Below are positions 63,810-64,000 of a stretch of 64,000 nt of DNA, in pieces (positions within the stretch are counted from its first letter, which is position 1; each line of letters starts with the position of its first letter). The DNA lies in contig JAVXUO010003001.1 in NCBI GenBank assembly GCA_033065855.1, positions 806,001-870,000 of the forward strand, written 5' to 3'. The notes under the pieces are model-generated. The model was not told where the DNA came from, ran no database searches, and saw only the letters and a program-made list of their open reading frames with translations. Made by a program: the position numbers and the translations under genes. This DNA comes from Escallonia rubra. Its lineage: Eukaryota; Streptophyta; Magnoliopsida; Escalloniales; Escalloniaceae.

Positions 63810-64000
63810 CAGTGGCGGAACCAGGATTTCATCTTAAGGGGGTTAAAAATATATCAAAGGAGATAAATATTTTTATAAGTAAAATAGCGCACAAAAACAA
63901 AGTGCACTTTTCTACACTCATTCTTATTAGACTGCAATAATTCTTCCACCTTTGCTTTCTTTTTAAAGAACTTTTTCATTCTGAAAAATATATATTTTAT
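63810..64000. mobile_element. hAT-type element terminus, cut by window end
   Basis: Begins CAGTGGCGGAACCAGGATTT, matching the termini of 47648-48402, and continues AT-rich to the end of the window. Confidence 0.6.

Overview
This window looks like nuclear DNA of a flowering plant, most likely a eudicot. Its genes have spliced introns and AT-rich spacers, it has a lignin-pathway gene, and it is packed with plant-type mobile elements: Mutator-like, hAT-like, PIF/Harbinger-like, Helitron, LINE, TRIM and Ty3/gypsy LTR remnants. The species cannot be fixed from sequence alone. No tRNA, rRNA or CRISPR was recognised. Most of the 64 kb is transposon-derived.

Three loci look intact. (1) A RING-H2 E3 ubiquitin ligase of the MBR/RHG1A/HIP1 type lies on the minus strand (coding 9267-11192, four coding exons, non-coding first exon near 13.5 kb). 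(2) A shorter, diverged paralogue lies at 25766-27174 on the same strand, also with four open exons and a complete RING. (3) A caffeoyl-CoA O-methyltransferase lies on the plus strand (50623-53059, five exons, 244 residues, all catalytic motifs present); its second intron has been enlarged by a 1.1 kb TIR element.

The RING genes belong to a repeated segment. Each unit has a plus-strand block with a telo-box and TATA module (about 4.9-6.8, 21.8-23.1 and 38.0-38.8 kb), followed by the minus-strand RING gene. Copy 3 (40106-41182) is a pseudogene with a deletion through the RING. Copy 4 (46.5-47.4 kb) keeps only the start of the first coding exon, repeated about four times. Transposons fill the gaps between units.

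Several elements have exact boundaries. Mutator-like elements with perfect 9-bp target duplications lie at 14490-15361 and 29139-32480; the latter contains a nested, decayed LINE. A third at 34176-35575 sits in one copy of a duplicated block whose other copy is an empty site. A Pack-MULE-like element (20151-21601) carries a captured coding fragment, possibly from the chloroplast tRNA adenosine deaminase gene. A TRIM with two 239-bp LTRs sits at 23775-24356. hAT-type elements with target duplications lie at 16812-17725, 36418-36580 and 47648-48402. From 54.2 to 57.6 kb there is a striking GC-rich island of four different tandem-repeat families. A candidate Helitron covers about 60548-62977.

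The three apparently functional genes are not obviously part of one pathway. CCoAOMT acts in monolignol synthesis, and the RING proteins in ubiquitin signalling. The main interest is structural: tandem duplication and decay of an E3 ligase locus, gene capture by Mutator-like elements, and unexplained palindromes near 59.2-59.8 kb.
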